Positions 1 through 14,565 of a stretch of DNA of 64,000 nt are shown piece after piece. Source of the stretch: Macrotis lagotis (taxonomy: Eukaryota > Chordata > Mammalia > Peramelemorphia > Peramelidae); the NCBI RefSeq assembly GCF_037893015.1, contig NC_133666.1, positions 562,491,468 to 562,555,467 of the forward strand, given 5' to 3'. Numbering within the stretch: position 1 is the first letter of the stretch; each line of letters starts with the position of its first letter. The position numbers were made by a program, and so were the translations under genes. The notes below the pieces were generated by a model. It was given only the letters and a program-made list of their open reading frames with translations. It did no database searches and was not told where the DNA came from.

Positions 1-548
1 ATATAAGAGCCTTGCCTGTCTAGACATATAAAATAAATGAGCCTTCACTATCAAATTGCAATACATTAGTAGATGGACTTGCATAGCTAATTTTCTTTTT
101 TAATGCATATCATGTGACCACTGTAGCACAGAACCCCAGTGTATCTTTCTTACCATTGGAAGAAAGGGTTCTTTTCCTTTAAAGAAAGCTTTATTTAAAT
201 AAGCCTTTTTGAAACAGATCTTTGGCATATCTTCTTTCCAGGAAGTTCTGTCAGTGAAAGCTAAGATAAAGTAGTCATCATGTTATAAGGGATATTACAT
301 AAGAAAGATCCGGCAGCAAAAGTTGGTAGTGAACACATGGAGAGTGAAACTGCCTTATGAGAAAATTGGGATTTAGCTTTGTGGATTGTTTAAGCAGTGT
401 GTAGGGGGGGGAGGGTGTGTGTATGTATCTTTGTGCTATAAAAATAAATCCATAAATCACAATTTTCTGAGCCTCAATTTCATCATTTATAAAAATGGAA
501 AGGATAATATATGCCATACTTTATCCAGTGATTGCAAGCAAGGATCTA

Positions 549-870
549 TCAACCAATCAGCAAGCATTTATTAAGTGCTTACAATGGGTCGGGAACTTTA
601 TGAATATTGGAGATACAAAAAGAAAGCAAAGATAGTCCCTGTTCTCAAGGACCTTACATCCAATTGGAGAGACAAAATATCCACATACAGTCATAGACAA
701 AATAGGTACAGCAGATAAAAGGAAGAGACCCTAGTAAGATGTGGAGGCTGGTGGGGAGGCAGAGATTGTGAGTCAGAAGTCAGAGGCAATCTGGAAAGGC
801 AGCCAATGCAAAGTGAGAGATGGCACACTGGATGAAAGGAACAGTAAGTAGGTATCAGGTCAAAAATATC
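549..870 (-). repeat. L2-like LINE fragment, antisense
   Basis: The segment reads 'caagcatttattaagtgctt', then an 'agatacaaaaagaaagcaaa' block and a 'caaggaccttacatccaat' block. This order is typical of the antisense 3' end of mammalian L2. It is heavily decayed and intronic. Family assignment is from memory of the consensus. Confidence 0.6.
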
Positions 871-914
871 AAAAGAATAATATATATACACACATATATA
901 TGCATATGTATATC

Positions 915-1345
915 TCAAAGGAATCAAAGTAAAATTGTGAAGGAATGGGATGTAGCAGTACCTGAAACTATACTACAAAGTGGTAATCAAAACCTTCGGT
1001 ACTGTATAAGAAATAGAGTGATTAATCAATGGGATAGAATAGATATATAATATATAGAAATAAATAACCATAGTGAATCAAAGGTCCCAGCTATAGGGGA
1101 AAGAGCTCAATATTTGACAAAAACTGCTGATGAAAAGGGAAAGTAGTCTGGCAGAAACCAGGCATAGATCAACAACTCAAAGTGTATACAGAAATAAGCT
1201 CCAAATTGTAAGATGATTTAGACTTAAGCAAATTAGAAGAGCATGGAAAAAAAATTACCTGTCAGATCTATGAATAGGGGAAGAGTTTATGACCAAACAA
1301 GAGATAAAGAGGTTCAAGGGAGGTTAAAATGGAAAAACAAACTAA
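915..1345 (+). mobile_element. L1 ORF2 3' fragment
   Basis: This matches the C-terminal part of ORF2 in the L1 at 43446-47071. Shared blocks include 'taagaaatagagtg' and 'acctgtcagatctatg', followed by a counterpart of the 'gggagcagtttatgac' block. It is 5'-truncated and broken by stops. It is an old sense-strand insertion in the ZFPM2 intron. Confidence 0.7.
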
Positions 1346-1428
1346 GGGAAAATTTTATAGTGAGTTTCTCTTACATCCAATGGGAATATAAAGTCTCATT
1401 TCTTACATATACACATACATGCATATAC

Positions 1429-1430
<2 letters not shown>

Positions 1431-1464
<34 letters not shown>
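1431..1464. repeat. (TA)n microsatellite
   Basis: About 17 alternating TA units, preceded by a short CATA-rich run. Confidence 0.95.
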
Positions 1465-1466
<2 letters not shown>

Positions 1467-2715
1467 ATATTGAGGCATACTTTTTTCTATTTATTTTTAC
1501 AGCATGACTAATATGGTTATATTTTACATGATTTCATATGGATAGTGGGTATCATATTTCTTCTCAATGGGTGAAAGAAAGGATTGGGGGAATGCTCAAA
1601 ACTGAAAATTGAAATCAAAATAAATGAATAAACAAGCAAATAATCTTTTCCCCTCCTTGCCCCCCCCAAACAGTTCAGTGTCTCTAGACTATATAGATCA
1701 GACAACAGATGCAAAAATGCTTAATAAAATGTGATACTAAATCAATGTGAATAACTATTAGCTATGATATGTAAAAGAATATGGTATCTATTTTATAAAA
1801 TATTTGTTTGATTAGTAATCTAAAATCAATTAATTTTTTTCTAAAATGAATTAATCCATTTGAAAACAAATAATTTTTAAAATTTGCTTCTTCTTGGCAA
1901 AGAAATTGGGCATTGTGGGTGTGCAATGTTGAATAGGGGTGTTGAACTAAGGTCCTCTAAGATCTTTTTCATATCTAAATCTATTAGCTTGGATGTTATG
2001 ATATGCTATCATAAATGACCATTTTATTGATCAGTTTTTCTTAACTTTTTCTTTGTTAAAAGGGAGAATTTAAAGGTAGAATTAAATCAGGAAGATATGG
2101 AATATTAAAATAAAATGTATCAAATATTTACAAAATAATAAATTTACTTTGAGAGGATGAAGAGAAAAATTATAGCATATATAATCTTCCTACTTCCTAC
2201 TTTCCTACTAAAGGAAAAGTGGTAGGAAAAAGATCATCAGAATATATGAGTATGAATTTATGTAAAATATATGCATGTGTGTGAAAGTACATATACCCTA
2301 TATACATGCACATATATACATGCATGTATGCAATATGTGTGTACACTTATGTGTTGTGTTTACAAAATTTGTATGTGCCTGTTTGGGCAAAAAAATTTTA
2401 GGCTAAACCCAATTTTTCCCTTTCCATTTTGAGCAACAAAACCATAATAAAGTGATATGGATAAGATATAAGAAGAACAGAGGGCAAACATCTGAAATAG
2501 ATATCTCAGAAGTATTGCTTATGTATCCTTTCTTTTACTATTAGTCATTATAGATGGATATTTCATCTAATTCAGGAGAGGAACCTCCCCTACCCCTCCT
2601 ACTCAAGGGAAGGGTAAGGATAACCAGCTGCCTTGATTAAGCACTCTGCCCCTACCCTGACATGAGATACACGAGGAGATGCTGTTGACATTAATCTAAT
2701 TTACAGCAGGCTTGA

Positions 2716-2976
<261 letters not shown>

Positions 2977-3091
2977 TGAGGAGGGTGGTTCCCTTGATTC
3001 TATGGGGTAGAGTTGAGGTATGCCCAAGTCACTGTTCTGCCTCTGGGGACTCACAGGATCTGCCTGTGTTGTGGTTGTTTAGTTCTATGGC

Positions 3092-3341
3092 AGGAAAGAG
3101 GGAAAGAAGGAGAGAGAAGGAAGGAAGAAAAGGAGGGAAGAAGAAGGAAAGTTGGAAGGAAGGAAGGAAGGAAGGAAGGAAGGAAGGAGAGAAGGAAAGG
3201 AGGGAGGGAAGGAAGGATGGAAGTGAGGAAAAGAAAAGGAAAAGGAGAGGAGAGGGGAGGAGAGGGAAGAAAAGGAAAAGGAAAAGAAAGGAAGGAAAGG
3301 GGAAGGGAAGAAAAAAAGGAAGAGGAAGGGAAGAGAGAGAG
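3092..3341 (+). repeat. Polypurine tract, (GGAA)n/(GAAA)n rich
   Basis: About 250 nt in which I count only four pyrimidines (3152, 3153, 3218, 3224). It is built from GGAA, GAAA and GGGA units. It starts 123 nt downstream of the exon donor. Open frames across it are low-complexity artefacts. Confidence 0.95.
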
Positions 3342-3761
3342 GTGAGAGAAGTATCATTGTTCCAGTGAAGATGTTAACTTCCGAGCAGAACATGAAACAC
3401 TAACACAGTGAACTGCTTGGATACTTTACAAGCCTATTTAACAGAATAAGAAGTGCTTTAAACTTGATTAAGCATTTTGGGACTTCAAATATATTGACAA
3501 ATCTGACAAAGATTGGGTCAATGGAAGCCTAGGAATACCCATAAAGCAAAAGTAGTCTGAGAAATTTTTGAGCAAAAGAAAAAAATTAAGCCTATTTTGA
3601 TATTCAAAAATATTTTCTCAATTTCATACATGTTTGATTAATGTATAGTTATATTTTTGTGTGAGGGAAATTATTCTAGACACGATCTTTTTTCAAATAA
3701 TCTTATAATTAATTCCTTTATGAATATAGCACATAATTTTTAGACAAGCAATGTGAAAAAA

Positions 3762-3835
3762 GTTAAGTGGACAGAGTGCTAAATCTAAAGTAAGAAAGAC
3801 CTGAGTTCAAATCCACACTCAGAATAATATTTGTA
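3762..3835 (+). repeat. Old tRNA-derived SINE fragment
   Basis: A decayed head 'aagtggacagagtgctaaat' is followed by 'gacctgagttcaaatcc', which is a polymerase III B-box-like motif of MIR/MAR-type SINEs. No 3' end can be traced. Confidence 0.55.
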
Positions 3836-4171
3836 AAAGCTCTTAGCAAATATTCACTAATATTATTATATGTAATATGCAACATTATTTCAACCATAAT
3901 TGTATTGAGAGTTCTATCAGGGTAAGTGGAGATAAAGTGGCCACACCATAGGAAGAATTACTTAATAATAGCATTTTTAATTCCCTGTCCTATACTTTTC
4001 TTTTTGCCCAATAATAAATTTCATACTTCTCTACTAGCATCTCATACATCACCAGGAAAATGAAATACATTTAATAAAGTACTTTCTGATTAAGAAAAAT
4101 CTGCCAGCAAAAGATTGCAATGAAAATATTGACAGAAAACAGAGCAATTTTGAAAGTAACATGTTGGATTT

Positions 4172-4178
4172 ATTTATG

Positions 4179-4222
<44 letters not shown>

Positions 4223-4223
4223 A
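4172..4223. repeat. (TA)n(TG)n microsatellite
   Basis: A TA run passes directly into about ten TG units inside the ZFPM2 intron. Confidence 0.9.
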
Positions 4224-4639
4224 ATATATTATATATTCTTTATATGCACATTTATAAATACAGATAAAGATTGTGTGTATTTTTTAAACTAGTAAGTAAT
4301 GGAGATTCAAGGTTTTATAGACAACTCTCATTTATCTCATAATCTTCTGGGCAAATGGAAATGCTGAAATTTGGGGTGGTGGGGATTGTTAGTCTTTAAA
4401 TTCAGATTTTTTTTAAAAAAGGATACTTTACTTGAGTCCTCCCTCTGACAACACAGAGTTGTCTGCCTCTTAAAATTTAAGATAAGTAAATAACTTTATT
4501 TGATTAATGAATGTCATTTAACCTTTTAGCTATCCCAGGCAACTCTATGATTCTTAGTTACAAAGGGGTTTGCCAGTCGATTCTACTGAAATGGAGAAAG
4601 TTTCTGACTTTAATACTGTGGGGGAAGTGATGATATTAT

Positions 4640-4880
4640 CACCATTTTACAGTTGAGAGAACTGAAACAAAGGTTAAGTGACTTGTCCAGGGTTACTCAG
4701 AAAGTATCTGAATCTGGATTTGGATTCATGTCTTTCTGACTTCAAACCCAGCTCTCTGTACTACCTATTCTATTGTATAAGCTCCTTGAGGACATGGAGT
4801 GTCTTCAACTTCATAGCTTACCAAACATCCAGAAAAATGCTCTCCTTATAATAAGTACTTACTAGATGTTTGTTGTATTT
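4640..4880. repeat. Antisense MIR-like SINE followed by sense L2 3' scrap
   Basis: At 4640-4760 'ccattttacagttgag ... gttaagtgacttgtccaggg' is the reverse-strand signature of MIR/MAR SINEs. At 4775-4870 'taagctccttgaggacatgg' is the L2 3'-end signature on the + strand. Both are decayed. Confidence 0.6.
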
Positions 4881-5039
4881 CTTTATGTGTGGAGTCCTGT
4901 TCAAATTTGTTATTCATCTTATTGCAACTTTTCTGGTTTGGATCTTAAGACCACAGAATGAGGAAACTAGCAAATTCTCTTCTCATCATTAACTCAAAAT
5001 ATACCATGACTCACATGAATTTGTATTTTGTCTTTTCAG

Positions 5040-5264
5040 AGGACATCTTCCCTTGTAAGTCCTGTGGCATCTGGTATCGAAGTGAGCGGAATTTGCAAGC
5101 ACATCTCATGTACTACTGCAGTGGGAGGCAAAGAGATGGGCCCCCAATGACAGAAGAAAATGAAGACCCTCCTCACCAGATATCTAGTGCTTGCCCCTTC
5201 CCACAATGTACCAAAAGCTTTTCCAATGCTCGAGCCTTGGAAATGCACCTCACTTCTCACAGTG
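5040..5264 (+). CDS. ZFPM2: ZFPM2 coding exon with zinc fingers 1 and 2
   Basis: A 225-bp exon with acceptor AG at 5038-5039 and donor GTAAGT at 5265. The split codon with the upstream exon restores Lys, giving [10 protein letters not shown]. Finger 1 is the atypical C2HC FOG type, with C252, C255, H268 and C273 in human-equivalent numbering. Finger 2 is C2H2, with C298, C303, H316 and H320. In FOG proteins a subset of the C2HC fingers, finger 1 among them, is implicated in contacting the N-terminal zinc finger of GATA factors. The linker (about residues 277-293) is the least conserved part against my memory of human. The last base starts the Gly322 codon, completed in the next exon. Confidence 0.97.
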
Positions 5265-5884
5265 GTAAGTTACCCCTTCCCCTGCTCCTAGAAAGATTAA
5301 CCTGATCATTAAAAACCTTTAAGGTTCTAATAGGATTCTTCTGGGCCAGTTTTTTCCCAAGGCACCAAGAGTAACTTAATATTTTGTCCTCATTGAATAA
5401 ACTTTCTATCCCAGGTGTGTTCTAGATTACAGCCCATATGGTCCTAATTTCCCTGTTATTTGAAGAGGCAGCATGGTGTGGTAGGTGATGGGTAGGTAAA
5501 GAATGCCCTTCATATATTCTCACAATATGCATTAATAGAGAAACTTTCCATTTTGGGAGACCCTTATCATTGTATTCTTATGAAATGTAGTTATCTTCAA
5601 GGAGAATCTAGAAGAGCCTATGTTGAACTGACCCAATGACTTAGATCATTTACTTCTGTCAATCTTAGAAAGCTGAAGTAGTTTATTTATCATATTTGCC
5701 CTACACTTAATTGTGGAGGAGAAACCCAACATTTATTTAGTCTACTAAAATTAGATTATGTTTTCAGACATGTTTTACTGTATCAAATTGAATAATTTGG
5801 TTTCCAAGGTATTTTCCAACAGATGAATTATTAAAATTTCAGTGTCATTAATCTGAGGCAATTCTAGATTTAGAACAGTAGCAA

Positions 5885-6000
5885 GGTCATTTTATGGATG
5901 CCCAGAGAGGTTAAGTAACTTGTCCAGGATCATACAGTTAATACATACCAGGATTTGAATAAGCCCAGTGCTCTGCTAACTCACCTAGCTGCCACTAGTG
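5885..6000 (-). repeat. Antisense MIR/MAR-type SINE remnant
   Basis: 'gagaggttaagtaacttgtc' is followed by 'aggatttgaat' and 'actcacctagctgcc', the reverse complement of a SINE head with B box. It is about 115 bp and decayed. Confidence 0.65.
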
Positions 6001-6799
6001 TTATAAACTTTATAGTCTTTTTCATTTTGACAGGTAATCATTTTCTCTAGAATTCATTTGTAGTAGGAGATCTCATTTCCTTTAGAGTTCTATGATAGAC
6101 CTCTCTTTAATTCCAAATTTACCTTCCCCATCTACCCATCACTAATCACTCTTTTGAAAGATTTGCTAAATATATTCCACTTAAAGTATAAAACATATCT
6201 GGTCATTAATTTATTTATTAATTGTATATATATTATTGAAATACATTAGCTTAATTGATTTTTGAGATATCCTATTGGGTAGGGCAGAACTACCATCAGA
6301 GATAATTGCATTCCTGAGTATGCCTCCAAAATCAATAGGGCACCTGTTGCTTGCTTGTTTGTTTATTTTTTTTTAATTCTATGTGTACCTGATTATTGGG
6401 CCAAGGTGTCTCTTGGAATAGAAAAATCTTTCTTTAAGTCATCCCATCCACATAGCTGAGGGAGTTGAATATTGTAGTTATAGGAGCAGCTCAACTGTTC
6501 TCTATTCACCTTACTTCTTTGTCCCCTACTTAGGCTGAGCTTATTCATCTGGTAAAATAGAGAGTTCAGAGAAAGTTGGCCTTCCCAGATGGGAAACATG
6601 GGGAACTACAAATCTTGTAGAACAATACTGAAGGCACCATATGTGCTACATAATAAATATACAATGTTTTGGAAAAACTGGGGGAAAATTTACTGTGTTG
6701 ACTAGTTTCTCCTTGGTATGGAAATTAAAAGAGGAAATTATAGGAACTCCAAACCTCCTGCTAGACCATTCCTTTCTTTCTTAGTTTGAAAGTCAGTGT

Positions 6800-6960
6800 A
6801 ATGTAATGTATAGAATATAGGACTTTAATTCAGGAAGAAATACATTTAAGTCCTATCTCAAACACTTCTTAGATCTGCCAACTAGGGTAAGATATTTCAT
6901 TTCTCTAGTTTTCCCATCTCTAAAGTGAAAGCTTTATACCAATGACCCTGCAGCCTAAAG
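6800..6960 (+). repeat. Old SINE remnant
   Basis: A decayed series 'ggactttaattcagga', 'aagtcctatctcaaacactt' and 'ttttcccatctctaaagtga' follows the order of a MIR/MAR-type SINE. It is weak but collinear. Confidence 0.5.
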
Positions 6961-7309
6961 TTATTATTCCTATGTGACTCTTTGATACTATTGATTCGTA
7001 ATTCAGTATCCGTTCTAATTTAATCTAACACATAGTAGGTTGGATTATTTTAGCAAATTCAGGTATATCTTCTTTTAAGTCACCCTGAAATAGAAAATTT
7101 GAGATTTAGAAAATAAATTAAAGGAGAATGATTTGCTTTGCAAAATGGTTCACAGTAGAATTCATTCATTGGAGATCTAGTTCATCTTTCATACTTAAAA
7201 TGGTATGTTTTTAATGTGATTTAAGGGAACATTTAAAAAACACTACTACATTGTAAAGTGAAGTTGATCTGTCACTTCATATAATAGAAGTACTGTTTTC
7301 CTAAGAAGC

Positions 7310-7460
7310 AATATATTCTAATGACAAGAACACTAAACAAGATGTCAGGAAGCCAGGGTTTGAACCCAGGCTCCAGGCTTGCTGTATGATGTCAATCTAG
7401 TTATTTAAACCCACTGGGCTTCTCTTTCCTTCTCTGTTAAATTAGGATAATAGTCGCCTC
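7310..7460 (+). repeat. Old SINE remnant
   Basis: 'caggaagccagggtttgaac' (B-box region) is followed by 'cttctctttccttctctgtt', collinear with MIR/MAR-type SINEs. A (TAG)n run follows at 7511-7533. Confidence 0.5.
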
Positions 7461-7618
7461 CCTGATTTTGTGTCTTATTCAAGAATAAAGGAAAAATATT
7501 ATTATTATTTTAGTAGTAGTAGTAGTAGTAGTATATTACCTACCCTGTTATGACATAGAATCATCATGAAAACCATGAGAGATGATGCCTTTAAAAGCAC
7601 TTTGAAAATAGAAAAGCA

Positions 7619-7759
7619 GGGACTTCTAGGTGGCATAGTAGAGCACTGGCCCTGGAATCAGGAGGATCTGAGTTCAAATCTGCCCTCAGACACTTAATAA
7701 TTACCTAGCTAGGTGGCCTTGGGCAAGCCACTTAACCCTTTGCCTTGCAAAAAAAAAAA
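7619..7759 (+). mobile_element. Marsupial tRNA-derived SINE (WSINE1/MAR type) with target-site duplication
   Basis: A complete short-form SINE: a degenerate head 'ctaggtggcatagtagagca', B box 'gagttcaaatc', core 'cttaataattacctagct' and an A-rich tail. It is flanked by a perfect 15-bp target-site duplication, gaaaatagaaaagca, at 7604-7618 and 7760-7774. Insertion is by L1 machinery in trans, a known property of such SINEs. It sits in the last intron of ZFPM2 in the sense orientation. Confidence 0.93.
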
Positions 7760-7864
7760 GAAAATAGAAAAGCATTTTAAAAATGAAGAATACCTTGACA
7801 GAGCATACATTTCAAGGAAATAGTGGATATCAAAATTGTTTATACTCCACACCCCACCCCAATA

Positions 7865-7985
7865 TTCTATACTTGAAGAACCTGAGATTTGGACAAGTTA
7901 AGTGACTTTTCTTAGATCACACTGGTGGTAAATGACAAGAATTAAGATTTGTATCCAAGTATTCTAACTCCAAACCCATTATTCT
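7865..7985 (-). repeat. Antisense MIR-like remnant
   Basis: 'aagttaagtgacttttctta' then 'ggtggtaaatgac' and 'attctaactccaaacccatt' give the reversed order of a MIR-like SINE core. Confidence 0.5.
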
Positions 7986-8114
7986 TTCTCGGGAATCACA
8001 GTGGAGGTATCATTATTATAAATATAATAGTCTGTCTCAAAAGAAAAGAAAAACTGGCTAATAAAAGTCATCTGAGTTCATTCGGTCAGTTCAGCTGCAA
8101 AGTTAATAAATTAA

Positions 8115-10685
<2,571 letters not shown>

Positions 10686-10730
10686 AAAAAAAAACCAACC
10701 AACCAACAAACCGTCAGTCACCTTTGGTAC

Positions 10731-10737
10731 CAGTATT
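10731..10737 (+). promoter_or_regulatory. miR-200b/c/429 seed match 1
   Basis: CAGTATT, the complement of miR-200b/c/429 nucleotides 2-8, lies 46 nt after the stop codon. FOG2 is an established miR-200 target in mammals; use of this site is inferred. Confidence 0.6.
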
Positions 10738-10905
10738 TAATATCTTGTTCCATGCAGTGCAAGCAAAGATGCTTGAATACTATCTGGGCAATCAGGAGAT
10801 AACTCATTATGGCTGAGTTGAAGACTTAAGGTGTAATTTCATTACAATCCATTAGTAAAGTGTATTATTGGTGCCATTTTCAAAAATATTAATTTATTTT
10901 ACCAG

Positions 10906-10912
10906 CAGTATT
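10906..10912 (+). promoter_or_regulatory. miR-200b/c/429 seed match 2
   Basis: A second CAGTATT, upstream of the weak ATTAAA polyadenylation signal. It would therefore be present even in a short 3' UTR form. Confidence 0.6.
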
Positions 10913-10951
10913 CATAGCTGTGGTTATGTTATTTTTATTTAAAAACTTTAT

Positions 10952-10957
10952 ATTAAA
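10952..10957 (+). terminator. Possible proximal polyadenylation signal ATTAAA
   Basis: An ATTAAA variant signal 267 nt after the stop codon, followed by a T/G-rich stretch. It is plausible but unproven. Confidence 0.35.
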
Positions 10958-11449
10958 GTCATTTGTAATGTTATTGTATAGTTATTGTGTAGCACATATG
11001 GTTTGCACTGTATAGTAGGTTTTAAAGAAAATAGTCACAAACAATACAGAAAAAGCATTTTAGAAATAGCTTCAAAAGCACTTGTGTATCCTAATTTTTT
11101 TCTTATATGCTGTTGCAGATATATGTATATGCTAAAATATAACTTGCAAGGACATTTTCAATACACATGCTATAAAGTTCGCCTTAAGATTTCAATTCTT
11201 AAATGACCAGGCTCCATTTTGCACTTTATATTTTAGCAGATACAGTTCTAGTCATTAGGCTTTGCATTTGTATGTAGCGGTATGTTTCTGTCCATTTTCT
11301 TAATCTTAAACATGTACGTTAAATGAAGATGGCAATTTTTTTCTTGTATAGTACTTGTATTTTCTTTCACTGATGCATCTCTGTCTCAATTTTTAAACCT
11401 TTGCTGTTAAATGCAATACTTTATAAAGAATGAACAAAATTACTGGAAG

Positions 11450-11456
11450 CAGTATT
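11450..11456 (+). promoter_or_regulatory. miR-200b/c/429 seed match 3
   Basis: A third CAGTATT, present only in the long 3' UTR form that ends near 11700. Confidence 0.6.
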
Positions 11457-11673
11457 GTAAGTAATGAGGATGTATTAATTAGTTTTATCTTTTGAAAGGC
11501 ACAGTCAAAATTGAAACCCTAAACTCAATGCTGCAAGTATGAATTTAATTCATATATAAGATCTATTTAAATATGAGTAGCAATACTGCACCTGGTGATC
11601 ACAAAGATAATGTTCTACTTCTGATAGAAATGATTTCTCAACAAATGTTGTTACTATGCATGTATATGGATGG

Positions 11674-11679
11674 AATAAA
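11674..11679 (+). terminator. ZFPM2: Likely distal polyadenylation signal AATAAA
   Basis: The canonical AATAAA about 1 kb after the stop. A GT/T-rich stretch follows at about 11690-11720, as expected downstream of a cleavage site. This is the best candidate end of ZFPM2. Confidence 0.65.
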
Positions 11680-11700
11680 ATTCCAGATCGTTGGAGAAGT

Positions 11701-13329
11701 CTGAAGATTTTTTTTAATTGAGGGAATCTCAGTCATCTGATGGGAACAACAGAGACTGAAATGGAACCGCATCATTGCAATAAGGGTGTGATGTGGTGAT
11801 AAAGGTCCTTAAGATGTAAGGAATTTTCCAAATCCCCCTCTATACCCTCCACATCCCCAGAATACTACTTTTCATACAACCAAATAATGGTCATTATTCT
11901 ATTTCTTCTGGTTATTTATTTAGGACATTAAGGTGGGCAAAACAGTTTCTATACTTTATCAAAACTGATCCTAATAACAACCTCAAGAGGCAGGCAGACA
12001 GTAAATGGTTATTAAACTTCTACTATGTTCTAGACCCTGTGCTATGCTGTGATACAAAGAAAAACAAAAGCTCAGGATCTAACAGAAGGGTCAGTTTATG
12101 AGGAAGCACAGTAAATTGCTTCCCCCCCCACCCCCTTTTTTGTCCAGGTGGAATCTCTTGGTGAGAATCTTCTGTAATTATCATTTTATAGAGTTGTCTG
12201 ACTTGAACCCAGATTTCTTGAATATAAAACTTGCTCTCATGCACTATTCTTTCTTATCTTTTAGGATAAGTTATTATTCTTCAAATTTTACAGATAATGA
12301 AACTGAAAAACCAAGTAAGTTGCTTACCCATGATCACATTCCTAGCAAGTAGTCAAGCAAAGATGTAAATTCTTCTCATATAAAATCCATTGATTTTTAT
12401 ATTGTATTATTCTGTATTTTATTATATCATGTTGTCTCTGATAAGGCATGATAAAGTAATATGGGAAAAAGTGCTTGAGAGAACCTATATTTTCTCTCTT
12501 TTGGTCCAGGCAAAGACCAATTTATTTTAGTGTTACAAGAATTAACAGAAATCAAAATGCCCAACTTTTAAATGTTCTGTATTTCCAGTAAATTGGTAGC
12601 TGAATGGGAAAGACGTTCATCTTTGAAAGTAATTCAGATGAGTGAAGGTCCTCAAATTCCAAATTTGCAATTTTAAGTAAATTCAACCCATTTTAATTAA
12701 CCAAGCCTTTGTTTCTTGCTCATCATGTGACAGGCACTAATCTAGGCAATGGAAATATAAAGGTATCAATAGAAAAGTCACTGCCCTTCAGGCTCTTCTA
12801 TTCTTGGGGGGTGGGGTGGGGAGAGAACAACATGTACCCAGATAAACTGATATAAGATACATATAGATATATATATATATAGATATATATATAGATATAT
12901 ATACAGACTAAAATCATCCAAAACATATTGCAGTTTCTAGGAATGCTAAATGTACACAAAGCAATTCCTCTCTGGTGATTTGTGGGATTTGAAAATTTTA
13001 TGTTTAAAAAAAGGCAATGAAACACATCATTTGAATGTATGAGTGTTTTCTCCAGTTCATTTCCTAGCCACCCATTGGGGACAATTCTATTCCTAAATTT
13101 CAAAATTTTAATCTTAATTCTTGTCTCATATGTATTCTTCTTCTACTTGAGAGCATGCTCAAAATATAGTGAATTGTCTCTGCCAAGTTTGATAGAGAAT
13201 AGTAAAGAGATTCCTAAGGTCTGCCTCATACTTCCTAAGACACTCATAAGGAAGTTGATTAAGAATGGTGTTTGAGACTCATACCAAAACTTCCCTTGAT
13301 GTTTATGCCCTGCTTCCTGATCCTTTCTC
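11701..13329. other. Intergenic, mostly unclassified with old L2 and MIR scraps
   Basis: Downstream of ZFPM2. L2 antisense scraps lie at about 11990-12095 ('atggttattaaacttctact') and about 12700-12830 ('gtgacaggcactaatctagg'). A MIR-like antisense scrap lies at about 12270-12360. A TA/GATA run occurs at 12866-12903. The remainder shows no coding or RNA features I recognise. Confidence 0.55.
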
Positions 13330-14230
13330 TTCTCAGCTGCTAATAAGTCAAACAATAGGCATTCAAAAAGTGCCTATTGTCTGCAGGAGTTTTTTTAGTT
13401 ATTGAAGAAGATAGATGAAATATAAAGCAATGCCCTAAAGCTTCAAAGAATTGAAAGACTACTTGTTAATACAACTTACACATACATATTAACCAAAGCT
13501 AAACTATTTTATTAACTCTACATTCAACAGGAAGTTCAGAAAAGGATGAGATCAGTTAGGATCTACAACTTTACGAAAAAAATTCATGGATGAGGTGAGA
13601 GTTAAGATGGGCCTTAAAAAGTTGGTGAAGTTGGGCTAAAGAGAGGAGAAAAGGACATTCCAAACAGGAGATTTAGTGTGAACAAAGGCAAAGAAAGAAT
13701 GAGGAGAATCTTAATCTTGATATATGTTGAAGAACATATATGATATATGTTATGTGTGCTATATGATATATGATGTTGACCTGACTGGAGAGAACTGAGC
13801 ATTGAGAAATATATTTTAATTGGAAGGACAGGTGCAGATTATGGAAGATGTTGAAAGCTACACAAACAGAACCTTGGAGTCTGAGTAGCAGGTTGTAAGA
13901 AGTTTTTTGATGGCTTTTTTAATAGAGTCTTAAGTTGCAGAGTAACATGGTGGAAGTGATATTTTTTTAAATTACATAAATAATCTGGTGACTATTTGCA
14001 GAATAGATTAAGGATGGAGATACAAGGAAGAAACATTGCTCCTGGAAAGAAGGAAAGCAGTTAGAAGACTTTCCATAATAAATCATGCAAGAAGTGATTT
14101 TGTAAATACAGCAAATGTGAAGAATGCCAGAGATATTTCAGAAGGGCAGGTCAGGGAAACAAATTGGACATGGGGATATAAAAGTAAGAGAAAAGTTAAA
14201 GAAGGCATCAAGATTTCAGTCTAGGAAGCT
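13330..14230 (-). repeat. L2-like LINE, antisense
   Basis: An extended decayed block: 'aggcattcaaaaagtgccta', then 'gggccttaaaaagttgg', 'gacattccaaacagg', 'gtgaacaaaggcaaag' and a tail with 'ggcaggtcaggg'. This is the known collinear order of the reverse strand of the L2 3' end. Diverged but long, so the call is reasonable. Confidence 0.55.
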
Positions 14231-14359
14231 GGAAAAATGAAAACATTGACATAAAAGTCAGACAAAATTTAGAGAAGAGAGTAGTGAGTTCAATTTGAGA
14301 CCTGAACTCAATTTTAAGACTGAAAATGTCCTATCAGTGAGCAAAGTAACACTGATATA

Positions 14360-14510
14360 CTTTGTAATTCACATAGAGCATTTCATTCTGTCATCATAGA
14401 CAAAGAAACTGAGGCAAATAGAGATTAAGTGACTTGCCCAGGGTTCCACAGCTACTAAGTGTCTGATGCCATGTCTCCAGCCCAATGCTCTATCCACTGT
14501 ACCTTAAGGA
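14360..14510 (-). repeat. Antisense MIR/MAR-type SINE
   Basis: 'gaaactgaggcaaatagaga', 'aagtgacttgcccagggtt' and 'caatgctctatccactgta' give the clear reverse-strand signature of a marsupial MIR-related SINE. Confidence 0.8.
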
Positions 14511-14565
14511 CAGGAGTTCATTCTTCACAATCTAAATTTTACTTTATAATGCATTGACTTTAACC

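Larger units (their letters stand above)
10686..11700 (+). other. ZFPM2: ZFPM2 3' untranslated region
   Basis: An AT-rich tail directly after the stop codon, starting with an A run and AACC repeats. It is free of recognisable transposons for about 1 kb, then ends near an AATAAA at 11674. A weaker ATTAAA at 10952 could give a shorter transcript. The exact cleavage site is inferred. Three miR-200b/c/429 seed matches lie inside. Confidence 0.75.
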
